Notes: generated by a model from the letters alone, not told the origin. Positions 55,097 through 64,000 are shown, numbered from the stretch's first letter. The stretch: DNA of 64,000 bases from Sphingomonas sp. ERG5 (GCF_000803065.1 NZ_JSXI01000013.1:62001-126000); one strand, 5' to 3'. Numbers and translations are program-made.

Positions 55097-56149
55097 TCAT
55101 TCGATGCCCATAGCTTCCGCTACATTGGCGAAACCATCGCGGCGCAGGAGCCGTGCCAGGCCGTGGTTGATGCGCTGCGGCAGGCCGGGGCCTTCGTAGA
55201 CCAGGGCGGTATAGAGCTGGACCAGGCTCGCCCCGCCACGAATGCGGGCATAGGCTTCTTCCGCGCTGCCGATGCCGCCGACCGAAATCAAGGGCAGCGC
55301 CGCCCCGGTCGCCTTGCGGAAGTCGCCGAGTCGCTGGCGCGCGAGCGTGGCAAGCGGTGCGCCCGACAGGCCGCCCGTCTCGATCGCGCGTGGCGATTTG
55401 AGGCCCGGGCGCGAGAGGGTGGTGTTGCTGACGATCAGCGCATCGACATGATGCCCGATCGCGGCGCGCGCGATGCCGTCGATCTCCTTGGCATTGAGAT
55501 CCGGTGCGACCTTCAGGAACAAGGGTGTCGGGAGTTGGGGCGGGCGCTGGGTCGGAATGCGCCGCGCTTCGTCCGCGGCGGCGAGCAATTCGGTCAGCGC
55601 CGATCCGTGCTGCAAGTCGCGCAGGCCCGGCGTGTTGGGGGAACTGATGTTGATCGTGACATAATCGGCGATCCGCGCCGCGCGTTCCACGCCGGTGCGA
55701 TAGTCCGCGATGCGATCCGCGGCATCCTTGTTCGCGCCGACATTGATGCCCAGCACGCCCTTGCGCTTCGCCCGGCTTGCGCGGGGCAGGGCGGCGTCGA
55801 TGCCGCCATTGTTGAACCCCAGGCGATTGATCACCGCGCGATCCTCGCGCAGCCGGAAAATGCGCGGGCGCGGGTTGCCCGGTTGCGGCAGCGGCGTGAG
55901 CGTGCCGATCTCAACGCTGCCGAAGCCCTGTCCGAAAAAGCCGTCGATCGCCCGGCCGTCCTTGTCGACCCCGGCGGCGAGACCGACCGGATTGGCGAAG
56001 TCGAGCCCGGCCACGGTGGTGCGCAGGATCGGGTCGGCGTGGTGCGGCGCACCGCGGCCGCCCCAGGCGGCGAGCATGGCGATGGTCAGGCCGTGCGCGC
56101 GCTCGGCATCGAGGGCGAACAGGGTAGGGCGGATCAGCGGGAAAAGCAT
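55097..56149 (-). CDS. pyrD: Dihydroorotate dehydrogenase (quinone), class 2
   Basis: The 350-residue membrane-associated flavoprotein oxidises dihydroorotate to orotate in pyrimidine synthesis using quinone. The N-terminal MLFPLIRPTLFALDAERAHGLTIAML helix is the class 2 membrane/quinone tunnel. The FMN and catalytic blocks are LGFNNGGIDA, YVTINISSPNTPGLRDLQ and VGGIGSAEEAYARIRGGASLVQLYTAL. Start at 56149 is chosen by that N-terminus; the open frame continues to 56347, where it crosses a tandem repeat. Confidence 0.96.
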   Translation of the reverse strand: MLFPLIRPTLFALDAERAHGLTIAMLAAWGGRGAPHHADPILRTTVAGLDFANPVGLAAGVDKDGRAIDGFFGQGFGSVEIGTLTPLPQPGNPRPRIFRLREDRAVINRLGFNNGGIDAALPRASRAKRKGVLGINVGANKDAADRIADYRTGVERAARIADYVTINISSPNTPGLRDLQHGSALTELLAAADEARRIPTQRPPQLPTPLFLKVAPDLNAKEIDGIARAAIGHHVDALIVSNTTLSRPGLKSPRAIETGGLSGAPLATLARQRLGDFRKATGAALPLISVGGIGSAEEAYARIRGGASLVQLYTALVYEGPGLPQRINHGLARLLRRDGFANVAEAMGIE

Positions 56150-56186
56150 GGGCGCGACATGGCATTGGCGAGGCGCGCGGTCAAAG

Positions 56187-56246
56187 CCTGTAAGGAGGGG
56201 GCCTGTAAGGACGGGGCCTGTAAGGACCGGGCCTGTAAGGACGGGG
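56187..56246. repeat. 15-bp tandem repeat, four units, upstream of pyrD
   Basis: Four head-to-tail copies of CCTGTAAGGACGGGG (units at 56187, 56202, 56217 and 56232) with one or two substitutions fill exactly 60 bases, between the pyrD start codon and a divergent transcript candidate. Confidence 0.9.
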
Positions 56247-56259
56247 AATCTGCCGCCGT

Positions 56260-56388
56260 GGCGGTTTCGTCCAATACAAGGGGAAGCCGATTTGCTCAAA
56301 GGCCTGTGCGACCCAAGGAACCCTTTCGCAACAGGGGGTTCTTTCACTTACGGCCCGGGCGGTTCTCCGCCCGGGCCGCTTTTCTTTT
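56260..56388 (+). ncRNA. Candidate small RNA upstream of pyrD/AraC
   Basis: Before a strong plus-strand terminator (56353-56390) there is a second hairpin (GGAACCC near 56317 with GGGTTCT near 56338). No plus-strand gene precedes the terminator, as pyrD is on the other strand and points away. The simplest reading is a small RNA of about 100-150 bases; its 5' end and promoter are not identified. Confidence 0.4.
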
Positions 56389-56390
56389 GT
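56353..56390 (+). terminator. Rho-independent terminator
   Basis: A perfect 12-base-pair stem (56353-56364 with 56369-56380), TTCT loop, and CTTTTCTTTT behind it on the plus strand. Confidence 0.88.
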
Positions 56391-56438
56391 GTCCCGAAGG
56401 GCTAGACTCTCGGACATAAAAGAACAGGGGCGCAATCA

Positions 56439-57296
56439 TTGTCGGATTTTCAGCTGGACTATGCGGTCCCGGCCGCAGACCTGTCCGAATATATCACGCT
56501 TTTCTATTACTTTCGGGCCGATGTTCCCGTGTTCGAGGATAGCGAACGCGCCGATCATGCGCAGCTTCGCGTTCGCCTTTCCCCGGGCAGCGCGGAATAC
56601 CGATTCCCCGATGACTCGATTCAGTCGCCCGCGGAGTTCCACGTCATCGGCCCGACCAGCGGCCCGATGCAGGTCCGCGTGATCGGACCGGTCGAGGTTT
56701 TTGGCATGGGGGTGACCGCGGCGGGGTGGGCCGCGATGATCGGCAATGAGGCATCGTCGGTGCTGAACCGCACGATCGACGCCAGTGTCCTGTTCGGATC
56801 GGCACGGCTGAAAGCGACGGCGACGGCATTGCGCGCAGCGCCCGACAATGCGGCGCGGTTTGCGATCGGCGAGGATCTGGTGCGCGAGCTCGTCCGCGAG
56901 GGCGACGAGCCGGCATGCCAGTTCGCGCGCCAGGTCGATGGCTGGCTTGCCGCGAGCCCGTCGCCGGAGATGGAGGATCTGGTTACCGCGACTGGATTGT
57001 CGCGGCGTCAGGTCGAACGCAAATGCAACGCGATGTACGGCGCCCCGCCGAAACTGCTCGCGCGCAAATATCGCGCGCTGCGCGCCGCGGTGGCAATGGT
57101 GGCGGACAGCGAGGACGTCGACGACATCATCGCGCGCGGTTTTTACGACCAGTCGCACTTGATCCGCGAGGTGAAGCAGTTCACCGGTCTGACCCCGCGC
57201 CAGATCATGGCGGAGCCGGGCGTGCTGCAGCGGCTGACCATGCGCCAGCGAACCGCGCTGGACGGACAGGTCAGCCCGCTGATCAGCGGGACGTAA
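56439..57296 (+). CDS. AraC family transcriptional regulator
   Basis: The 285-residue protein has an N-terminal sensing domain of unknown ligand (DYAVPAADLSEYITLFYYFRADVPV...) and a C-terminal AraC-type double HTH around residues 190-270, with FYDQSHLIREVKQFTGLTPRQIM as the conserved second helix-turn-helix. I recognise no specific regulon. The start codon appears to be TTG (56439), with AGGGGC nine bases upstream. A terminator (57298-57320) follows before the suf regulator. Confidence 0.88.
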   Translation: MSDFQLDYAVPAADLSEYITLFYYFRADVPVFEDSERADHAQLRVRLSPGSAEYRFPDDSIQSPAEFHVIGPTSGPMQVRVIGPVEVFGMGVTAAGWAAMIGNEASSVLNRTIDASVLFGSARLKATATALRAAPDNAARFAIGEDLVRELVREGDEPACQFARQVDGWLAASPSPEMEDLVTATGLSRRQVERKCNAMYGAPPKLLARKYRALRAAVAMVADSEDVDDIIARGFYDQSHLIREVKQFTGLTPRQIMAEPGVLQRLTMRQRTALDGQVSPLISGT

Positions 57297-57297
57297 T

Positions 57298-57320
57298 TCC
57301 TCCCGTCAGGGAGGATTTTA
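57298..57320 (+). terminator. Terminator after the AraC-type gene
   Basis: Seven-base-pair stem TCCTCCC-GTCA-GGGAGGA followed by TTTTA, just after the AraC-type stop codon. It isolates that gene from the suf operon. Confidence 0.8.
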
Positions 57321-57351
57321 GGTTGACCCGCTCCCTTTGCATCCCCACATG

Positions 57352-57380
57352 CCCAATCGGAACGAATCAATCCGATTAGG
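57352..57380. promoter_or_regulatory. Candidate IscR/Rrf2-type operator upstream of the suf regulator
   Basis: CCCAATCGGA and TCCGATTAGG form an imperfect inverted repeat (9 of 10 positions) around a nine-base spacer, six bases before the start of the Rrf2 regulator gene. Position and symmetry suit autoregulation of the suf operon. Confidence 0.55.
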
Positions 57381-57385
57381 AATTC

Positions 57386-57856
57386 ATGCGCCTTTCGAGC
57401 CTTGCCGATTATGCCGTCGTGATGATGAGCGCGACTGCGCGTCATTGCGGTGGCGTGGCGCGGCTCAACGCGACCTTGCTGGCCGAGGAAACCGGCGTGC
57501 CGCTGCCCACCGTGCAGAAACTGGTCAGCCGGTTGTCCGGCGCGGGCCTGATCGAGAGCGCGCGTGGCACCGGTGGCGGTTTCCGTCTCGCGCGGCCGGC
57601 GGCGGCGATCAGCCTTGCGGACATCATCGAGGCGGTCGAGGGGCCGATCGCGATGACCGCCTGCGTCGAGGCCGGGCGCCACGACTGCGGGCATGAGGAT
57701 GTTTGCCGGGTGAAACCGCACTGGAACACTGTCAACGGCGCGGTGCGCGGGGCATTGGCGGGCGTCAGCCTCGCGACATTGTCCAACTTGCCGCTCCAAA
57801 CCAATCCGGCCGGAACCAGGGTCGACATGGCGCTCGGCGCCGAGGTGATGAATTAA
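57386..57856 (+). CDS. SUF system Fe-S cluster assembly regulator (Rrf2 family)
   Basis: The 156-residue Rrf2 protein has the winged helix [71 protein letters not shown] and a cysteine block ([17 protein letters not shown]) that should ligate an Fe-S cluster, the signal it senses. This is the proteobacterial SUF-linked subgroup, distinct from IscR and RirA. It starts six bases past a palindrome and ends one base before sufB, so it heads the operon and likely represses it when clusters are sufficient. Confidence 0.93.
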   Translation: MRLSSLADYAVVMMSATARHCGGVARLNATLLAEETGVPLPTVQKLVSRLSGAGLIESARGTGGGFRLARPAAAISLADIIEAVEGPIAMTACVEAGRHDCGHEDVCRVKPHWNTVNGAVRGALAGVSLATLSNLPLQTNPAGTRVDMALGAEVMN

Positions 57857-57857
57857 G

Positions 57858-59317
<1,460 letters not shown>

Positions 59318-59321
<4 letters not shown>

Positions 59322-59554
59322 ACCTGTCCGACAAGCCTCGCATAACGGCATATCACGCATTGGTGCAGGGCAGCGACGGCCCGGAGGGCGTCCATTCGCG
59401 CGTATCGATCGACGCTGAAAACCTGACCGATGCCCAGGCTCGAATCGAAGCCGCGTATCCCTCTGGGCGCGTGGCCAGCATTTGGGGTGATTGGGAATCC
59501 GACCAACTACGCGGCTACTCGCTGGAATCGTCAAATACGGCGGTGCAATGCTGA
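59318..59554 (+). CDS. Small hypothetical protein in the suf operon
   Basis: A 78-residue product of unknown function. Its GTG overlaps the sufB stop by four bases (GTGA), which supports translation. The sequence is hydrophilic with a central [36 protein letters not shown] do not recognise it and there are no motifs of Fe-S ligands apart from the final Cys. Presence in the suf operon suggests a linked function but may be incidental. Confidence 0.5.
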
Positions 59555-59597
59555 AAATTGGAAACTTCCGCGCCGAGATCAGGCGCAAGGTGAACGC

Positions 59598-59924
59598 GTG
59601 ATTGTCGTGCTCACCCTTGCCGCCGCGCTTCAGCAGATACCCGCAGCCGCCCCCGACACGTCAGACGACATCGTCGTGCTCGGCAAGCGGCTGCAGGAAG
59701 TCGGCGTGCGGATGAAGATCGATCGCAAGGGCCGACTGCGCACCTGTTCGGTCACCAAATCGGTCGACGATGCCGATCTCGACCGGTTCTGGTGCGATGC
59801 GGGCGTGGCCTGTGCCGCGACCAGGCCAAAGGGTGCGGCGGCGCTGACCGCCTGTGTCGAAGGCCGGCGCGGAGAATTTTTGGAACGGCTCGCCCAGGTG
59901 CGCGCCGTCAATGAGCGGAATTGA
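59598..59924 (+). CDS. Small exported hypothetical protein in the suf operon
   Basis: A 108-residue product starting at a GTG, with a short hydrophobic leader (VIVVLTLAAALQQIPAAA) that looks like a signal peptide, then KRLQEVGVRMKIDRKGRLRTCSVTKSVDDADLDRFWCDAGVACA with three cysteines. The family occurs in sphingomonads as an unnamed protein. Its stop codon lies two bases before the sufC start, so it is read through in the same transcript. An exported protein is unexpected in a cytoplasmic machinery operon. Confidence 0.55.
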   Translation: MIVVLTLAAALQQIPAAAPDTSDDIVVLGKRLQEVGVRMKIDRKGRLRTCSVTKSVDDADLDRFWCDAGVACAATRPKGAAALTACVEGRRGEFLERLAQVRAVNERN

Positions 59925-59925
59925 C

Positions 59926-60669
59926 ATGCTGACTATCGACAATCTTCACGCCGAAATCGACGGCAAGGAAATCCTCAAGGGCCTTTCGCTCACGGTCAAT
60001 GCCGGCGAAGTCCATGCGATCATGGGTCCGAACGGCGCGGGCAAGTCGACGCTTGGCTATGTGCTGGGTGGGCGCCCCGGCTATGAAGTGACTGACGGTT
60101 CGGTGACCTTTGGCGGCGAGGATTTGCTGGAGATGGCGCCGCACGAGCGTGCTGCCGCCGGCCTGTTCCTTGGTTTCCAGTATCCGGTCGAAATCCCCGG
60201 CGTATCCAACGTCCAGTTTCTGCGCGAGGCGCTCAATGCACAGCGTAAGGCGCGCGGCGAAGCCCCGCTGTCCGGCGGCGAATTCCTCAAACTGGCGCGC
60301 GCCCAGGCCGATCTGCTCTCGATGGATCAGGAAATGCTCAAGCGCCCGGTCAATGTCGGCTTTTCCGGCGGGGAGAAGAAGCGCAACGAGATGGTCCAGA
60401 TGGGCATTATCGGCCCGAAGCTGGCGATCCTCGACGAAACCGATTCCGGCCTCGACATCGACGCGCTGCGCGTCGTCGGCGATGGCATCAACCGCATCAT
60501 GCGCGCCCCCGACAAGGCGGTGATCCTGATCACCCATTATCAGCGGCTGCTCGATTATGTGAAACCCGATTTCGTGCATGTGCTGAGCGGCGGGCGCATC
60601 ATCCGCTCCGGCGGCGCCGAACTCGCGCACGAACTCGAAGCCGAGGGCTATGCGGCGGTGGCGGCATGA
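59926..60669 (+). CDS. sufC: Fe-S cluster assembly ATPase SufC
   Basis: The 247-residue ABC-type ATPase powers SufBCD. Walker A is GPNGAGKSTLG, the signature is FSGGEKKRNEM, Walker B LAILDETDSGLDIDALRVV, with the switch histidine in ILITHYQRLLDY. The start is the ATG at 59926. Length is normal. It is between two unknown small genes and sufD. Confidence 0.97.
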   Translation: MLTIDNLHAEIDGKEILKGLSLTVNAGEVHAIMGPNGAGKSTLGYVLGGRPGYEVTDGSVTFGGEDLLEMAPHERAAAGLFLGFQYPVEIPGVSNVQFLREALNAQRKARGEAPLSGGEFLKLARAQADLLSMDQEMLKRPVNVGFSGGEKKRNEMVQMGIIGPKLAILDETDSGLDIDALRVVGDGINRIMRAPDKAVILITHYQRLLDYVKPDFVHVLSGGRIIRSGGAELAHELEAEGYAAVAA

Positions 60670-60699
60670 GCATTTCTTGCGCCGCAGGCTTAACGCCTT

Positions 60700-60769
60700 C
60701 TCTCCGCGTCTCCGCGTCTCCGTGGGCACCCATTTTCTTGTTCACGCGTAGCGGCGGAGACGCGGAGAG
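60700..60769. repeat. Inverted repeat between sufC and sufD
   Basis: Two perfectly complementary 16-base arms (60700-60715 and 60754-60769) built from CTCCGCGTCTCCGC units flank a 38-base centre that has CGCGTCTCCGTG in part. In RNA this is a strong hairpin inside the operon. CTCCGCGTCTCCGCG-type repeats occur elsewhere in sphingomonad genomes (from memory). Confidence 0.85.
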
Positions 60770-60781
60770 GGAGTTTGTGAA

Positions 60782-61534
60782 ATGACCGCGCTGGCTGTCC
60801 CCACCCGGCGTGATGAAGCCTGGCGCTACAGTGATCTCGAAGCGGTTGCCTCGGTCTGGCCGGTCCCCGAGCCCGAACTGGTCGAAGTCTCCGCCGGGGA
60901 ATCAATCTCGCGCGTCATCGTGCAGGACGCGTCGCTCGATGCGGTCGCGATCCGCGATTTCCGCGTCGTGCTGCACAAGGGCGCGACCGCGACCTTCCAT
61001 ATCCTCAACATCGGTGGCAGGCTTGGCCGCGTCGCGATCGACGTGACCTGCCATGAAGGGTCGCATTTCGAACTTGGCGGCGCGATGCTCGGCAGCGGCA
61101 ACCAGACGCTCGAGATCGTCACCACGCTCAACCATATCGAACCCAATGCGACCTCCAACCAGCTGGTCCGCTCGGTGCTCGGCGGCAAGGCGACCGGCAG
61201 CTATCTCGGCAAGGTGGCGGTCGCGCGCGACGCGCAGAAGACCGACGCCAGCCAGTCGGTCAAGGCGATGCTGCTGACCCGCACCGCGACCGCCAATGCC
61301 AAGCCCGAGCTCGAGATTTTCGCTGACGATGTGAAGTGCGCGCATGGCGCGACGGTCGGCGAGCTCGACGCGATGGCGCTCTTCTATCTGATGAGCCGGG
61401 GTATCGCGCCGGCCGAGGCCAAGGTGTTGCTGCTTCAGGCGTTCGTTGCGAGCGCTTTTGCCGGCATCGAGGATGCTGCCGAGCGCGAGGCAGTGGAAGC
61501 GGCGGCGCAAGTCGCGCTGGAGCGGATGCTGTGA
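60782..61534 (+). CDS. sufD: Fe-S cluster assembly protein SufD
   Basis: The 250-residue subunit pairs with SufB. It opens PTRRDEAWRYSDLEAVASVWP, has the beta-helix core (EGSHFELGGAMLGSGNQTLEIVTTLNHIEPNATSNQLVRSVLGGKATGSYLGKVAVARDAQKTDASQSVKAMLLTRTATANAKPELEIFADDVKCAHGATVGELD) and ends with a helical C-terminus. It is shorter than the enterobacterial SufD (about 420), as usual in sphingomonads, because the N-terminal part is reduced. GGGAG-type ribosome site eight bases upstream. Confidence 0.95.
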   Translation: MTALAVPTRRDEAWRYSDLEAVASVWPVPEPELVEVSAGESISRVIVQDASLDAVAIRDFRVVLHKGATATFHILNIGGRLGRVAIDVTCHEGSHFELGGAMLGSGNQTLEIVTTLNHIEPNATSNQLVRSVLGGKATGSYLGKVAVARDAQKTDASQSVKAMLLTRTATANAKPELEIFADDVKCAHGATVGELDAMALFYLMSRGIAPAEAKVLLLQAFVASAFAGIEDAAEREAVEAAAQVALERML

Positions 61535-61552
61535 GGATTGCTCTCAGCCCTC

Positions 61553-61628
61553 CGTTCGTGTCGAGCGACGTCGAGACACAGATGCGCAGCATCTGTGGCC
61601 TGTTTCTCGACATCGCTCGAAACGAACG
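61553..61628. repeat. REP-like inverted repeat between sufD and sufS
   Basis: Arms 61553-61575 and 61606-61628 match in 21 of 23 positions; the core is CGTTCGTTTCGAGCGA-GTCGAG. A second small hairpin (ACAGATG-CGC-AGCATCTGT) lies in the loop. A lone arm-like copy is at 43042-43060. Confidence 0.88.
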
Positions 61629-61646
61629 CGGAAGGGTTGGCAAAGC

Positions 61647-62861
61647 ATGACCACACTCACCGATACCCGCCCGCTCGACGTGCTCGCCGATTTCCCGGCG
61701 ATCCCGGCCGGCTGGGCCTATCTCGACACCGCCGCCACCGCGCAGAAGCCGCAGGTCGTGATCGACGCGATCACGCGCGGTTACGACACGACCTACGCGA
61801 CCGTGCACCGCGGCGTGTATCAGCGCTCGGCCGATATGACGCTCGCCTATGAAGCGGCGCGCAAACGCGTCGCCGGCTTTATCGGCGCGGCCTCGCCCGA
61901 CGAGATCGTCTTCGTGCGTGGCGCGACCGAGGGGATCAACCTTGTCGCGCAATGCTGGGCCGGGACTCAGCTCAAGGCCGGCGACCGCATCCTGCTGTCC
62001 ACGCTGGAACATCACTCCAACATCGTACCGTGGCAGCTCGTTGCCGAGCGCGTTGGCGCCGCGATCGATGTCGTGCCGCTGACCGCCGATCACTGCATCG
62101 ATCTCGATGCGATGGCGGCGATGATCACGCCCGATCACAAGCTGGTCGCCCTTGCTCATGTCTCGAACGTGCTGGGGTCGGTGCTCGATGCGAAGCGCGC
62201 GGCGGATATCGCGCATTCGGTCGGCGCGAAGATTCTGCTCGACGGCTGCCAGGCGGTGCCGCGCCTTGCCGTCGATGTCTCGGCGCTTGATTGCGATTTC
62301 TACGTCTTCTCGGGCCACAAGCTCTACGGTCCGACCGGGATCGGCATATTATGGGCCAGGGCTGAATTGCTCGACGCGATGCCGCCCTGGCACGGCGGTG
62401 GCGCGATGATCGACAAGGTCACCTTCGCGCGCACCACCTATGCCCCGCCACCGGCACGGTTCGAGGCGGGCACGCCGCACATCGTCGGCGCACTCGGACT
62501 GCATGCGGCGATCGACTATGTCGAAAGCATCGGGCTGGATGCGATCCATGCACATGAGACGGCGCTGGTCGCGAAAACCCGTGAAGCCTTGTCGCAGATC
62601 AATTCGGTCACGCTTTATGGTCCGGAAGAGTCGGCGGGAATCGTTTCCTTCTCGATCGAGGGGGTGCATCCGCACGACATCGGCACCATCTTGGATGAAG
62701 CGAAGGTCGCGATCCGCGCCGGGCATCATTGTGCGCAGCCGTTGATGGAGGCGCTCGGAGTGCCGGCGACGGCGCGGGCGAGCTTCGGGGTTTATAATGG
62801 TGCCGCGGACGTGGACGCGCTGGTCAAAGGTATCGAACGAGTGACGAGGATCTTCGGATGA
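61647..62861 (+). CDS. sufS: Cysteine desulfurase SufS
   Basis: The 404-residue PLP enzyme supplies persulfide sulfur to SufBCD. The catalytic cysteine is in AGHHCAQPLMEALGV (about residue 360). The PLP lysine is in FSGHKLYGPTGIG and the pocket has LLDGCQAVPR and EHHSNIVPWQL. Start at 61647. A SufE is not encoded in the operon, so sulfur acceptance is presumably by another protein. It overlaps the next gene by four bases. Confidence 0.97.
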   Translation: MTTLTDTRPLDVLADFPAIPAGWAYLDTAATAQKPQVVIDAITRGYDTTYATVHRGVYQRSADMTLAYEAARKRVAGFIGAASPDEIVFVRGATEGINLVAQCWAGTQLKAGDRILLSTLEHHSNIVPWQLVAERVGAAIDVVPLTADHCIDLDAMAAMITPDHKLVALAHVSNVLGSVLDAKRAADIAHSVGAKILLDGCQAVPRLAVDVSALDCDFYVFSGHKLYGPTGIGILWARAELLDAMPPWHGGGAMIDKVTFARTTYAPPPARFEAGTPHIVGALGLHAAIDYVESIGLDAIHAHETALVAKTREALSQINSVTLYGPEESAGIVSFSIEGVHPHDIGTILDEAKVAIRAGHHCAQPLMEALGVPATARASFGVYNGAADVDALVKGIERVTRIFG

Positions 62862-63322
62862 ACGAAGAACGCAAGATTGCGGTCGAAGAGGTCGAGACGG
62901 TCGAGGCGCCGCCGCGTGCGCGTGTCGAGGCCCCGGCCGAAACGCTTGAGCGCAAGCGCGATTATCTCGAGGGCTTTCTGGCGCAAAGGCCGCAGGGGCT
63001 TGCCGCGGGCGAGCCCGGTGGGGCGCTGTACGAAGCGGTGGTCGATGCGCTGAAGGAAATCTACGACCCGGAAATTCCGGTCAACATCTATGATCTCGGG
63101 CTGATCTACGGCGTTGACGTGACTAATGACGGCCATGCCGTGGTGACGATGACGCTGACCACGCCGCATTGCCCGGTCGCTGAATCGATGCCGATGGAAG
63201 TTGAATTGCGCGTCGGCGCGGTGCCCGGTGTCGGCAGTGCCGAAGTCAATCTGGTGTGGGATCCGCCCTGGGACCCGCAAAAGATGAGCGACGATGCGAA
63301 GCTCGAACTGGGCATGTTGTGA
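62858..63322 (+). CDS. sufT: SUF system DUF59 (MIP18-like) assembly protein
   Basis: The 154-residue protein has a charged N-terminal extension of about 40 residues and a DUF59 domain: IYDPEIPVNIYDLGLIYGVDV, LTTPHCPVAESM and VPGVGSAEVNLVWDPPWDPQKMSDDAKLELGML. It belongs to the SUF-linked FSCA/MIP18 group thought to help cluster maturation or delivery. It overlaps sufS by four bases, so they are coupled. Confidence 0.9.
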   Translation: MNEERKIAVEEVETVEAPPRARVEAPAETLERKRDYLEGFLAQRPQGLAAGEPGGALYEAVVDALKEIYDPEIPVNIYDLGLIYGVDVTNDGHAVVTMTLTTPHCPVAESMPMEVELRVGAVPGVGSAEVNLVWDPPWDPQKMSDDAKLELGML

Positions 63323-63399
63323 GGCGATTCGAGAAGCCAGGGCGGGTCAAGGGGGACTCGGACCGCCCCGGCTTCTCTTTCGGGGGCATGGAGTAGACG

Positions 63400-63756
63400 A
63401 TGTCAGATGTGAAAACCCGCAACCGCCCGGCGGCACTTTTATTGACCCCCTCGGCCGAGGCGCGGATTGCCGAATTGATGGCCAAGGCGCCGGCCGACGC
63501 GATCGGCGTGAAGCTGTCGACACCGCGCCGGGGCTGTTCGGGGCTGGCCTATTCGGTCGATTATGTGACTGAGGCCAAGCCGTTCGATGAACGCATCGAC
63601 ACGCCCGGCGGCACGTTGTTCGTCGATGGCGGGTCGATCCTGTATCTGATCGGATCGACGATGAACTGGGCAGAGGACGATTTCGCCGCCGGCTTCGTAT
63701 TCCAGAACCCCAACGCCAAGGGCGAGTGCGGGTGCGGGGAAAGCTTTACGGTTTAG
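63400..63756 (+). CDS. sufA: A-type Fe-S carrier SufA/HesB family
   Basis: The 118-residue protein has the three conserved cysteines of A-type carriers: RRGCSGLAYSV and the C-terminal ECGCGES. It receives clusters from SufBC2D and hands them to apoproteins. It is the last gene of the suf operon, 78 bases after the DUF59 gene. The start ATG at 63400 gives a family-normal length with a short N-terminal tail. Confidence 0.95.
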   Translation: MSDVKTRNRPAALLLTPSAEARIAELMAKAPADAIGVKLSTPRRGCSGLAYSVDYVTEAKPFDERIDTPGGTLFVDGGSILYLIGSTMNWAEDDFAAGFVFQNPNAKGECGCGESFTV

Positions 63757-63956
63757 GGCGGATCACCGTCAGCCCGGGAGCTCGACGATCATCTTTCTAG
63801 GGAAGCAGGGATTTATGCTGTTTCAGGTTGCGGCCTTGATTCAATCCCGATCCCGATCATGACAGCGTAGAGCCCGGCGGAATGCTGTTTGCGCCCGCCA
63901 TGCTCTTTCTCATGACCGCTCAATCTTGAAGGCCTGGATGCCGCTGTCCGGGCGAA

Positions 63957-64000
63957 AACAGCATGCTGTTCCGCGCTGTTATCATGCTGTTATCATGCTG
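63957..64000. repeat. GCTGTT repeat array at the right edge
   Basis: A 14-base perfect palindrome AACAGCATGCTGTT (63957-63970) leads into GCTGTT units starting at 63965, 63975, 63986 and 63997 (spacing 10, 11 and 11 bases, the last cut by the window edge). The units at 63975 and 63986 belong to an exact 11-base tandem repeat, GCTGTTATCAT. Two further GCTGTT sites lie at about 63818 and 63882. Confidence 0.65.

Noticed and set aside
56187..56246. Tandem repeats considered as a CRISPR array
   Set aside because: The 15-base units abut directly with no spacers and no cas genes are nearby.

Overview
The window is high-GC, gene-dense DNA from an alphaproteobacterium, most likely a Sphingomonas-type member of the Sphingomonadaceae. 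That placement is an inference from gene content: a Rrf2-led suf operon with no sufE, a Ros/MucR regulator next to fur, the miaB-phoH-ybeY-corC series, lnt-metK-trmB, an Fpr-type ferredoxin-NADP reductase, two DUF3617 proteins, and interspersed palindromes carrying the TTCGACAGGCTCAG core. No rRNA, tRNA, CRISPR array, insertion sequence or prophage was recognised. The window looks like a chromosomal core segment with small accessory patches.

Layout. 1-5.1 kb: the end of a probable penicillin-binding-protein activator, hemW, a CAP-domain lipoprotein, a VOC protein, and ferredoxin reductase between two DUF3617 proteins. 5.2-10.9 kb: uvrB, an AT-rich accessory patch (about 7.4-8.3 kb) with one secreted protein, a PRC-barrel protein, an MHS-type transporter and a lipoprotein. 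10.9-11.4 kb: a small decayed gene, then a probable structured RNA unit with a 15-nt anti-Shine-Dalgarno complement, a 18-residue reading frame, a possible pseudoknot and a strong terminator. 11.4-26.9 kb: a secreted amidase, small membrane proteins, an ABC ATPase paired with a permease/M1-peptidase fusion, a globin-like chemotaxis protein, a Sel1-repeat protein, DUF2207/LemA and a DsbA-like protein.

27-36.5 kb: trmB, metK, lnt, VOC proteins, an ArsR-SRPBCC-membrane protein operon with tandem operators, a winged-helix regulator facing a probable small RNA, and a sorbosone dehydrogenase-like protein. 36.5-48.3 kb: katG followed by a long minus-strand housekeeping block (nfu, rutE-like, tsaB, rimI, mucR, fur, plsC, miaB, phoH, ybeY, corC) covering Fe-S delivery, tRNA modification, iron control, membrane lipid synthesis and ribosome maturation. 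48.3-57.3 kb: a periplasmic M16 protease, acyl-CoA synthetase, gamma-glutamyltransferase, pyrD and an AraC regulator. 57.4-63.8 kb: a complete suf operon (Rrf2 regulator, sufB, two unknown small genes, sufC, sufD, sufS, a DUF59 protein, sufA) behind a probable IscR-type operator. The window ends in a helically phased GCTGTT repeat array.

The items most worth a second look are non-coding: the structured RNA at 11.16-11.39 kb, the promoter-palindrome-terminator unit at 34.27-34.48 kb, a 75-bp two-dyad repeat present twice, and a composite palindromic repeat whose first bases supply the TAG stop codon of three unrelated genes.
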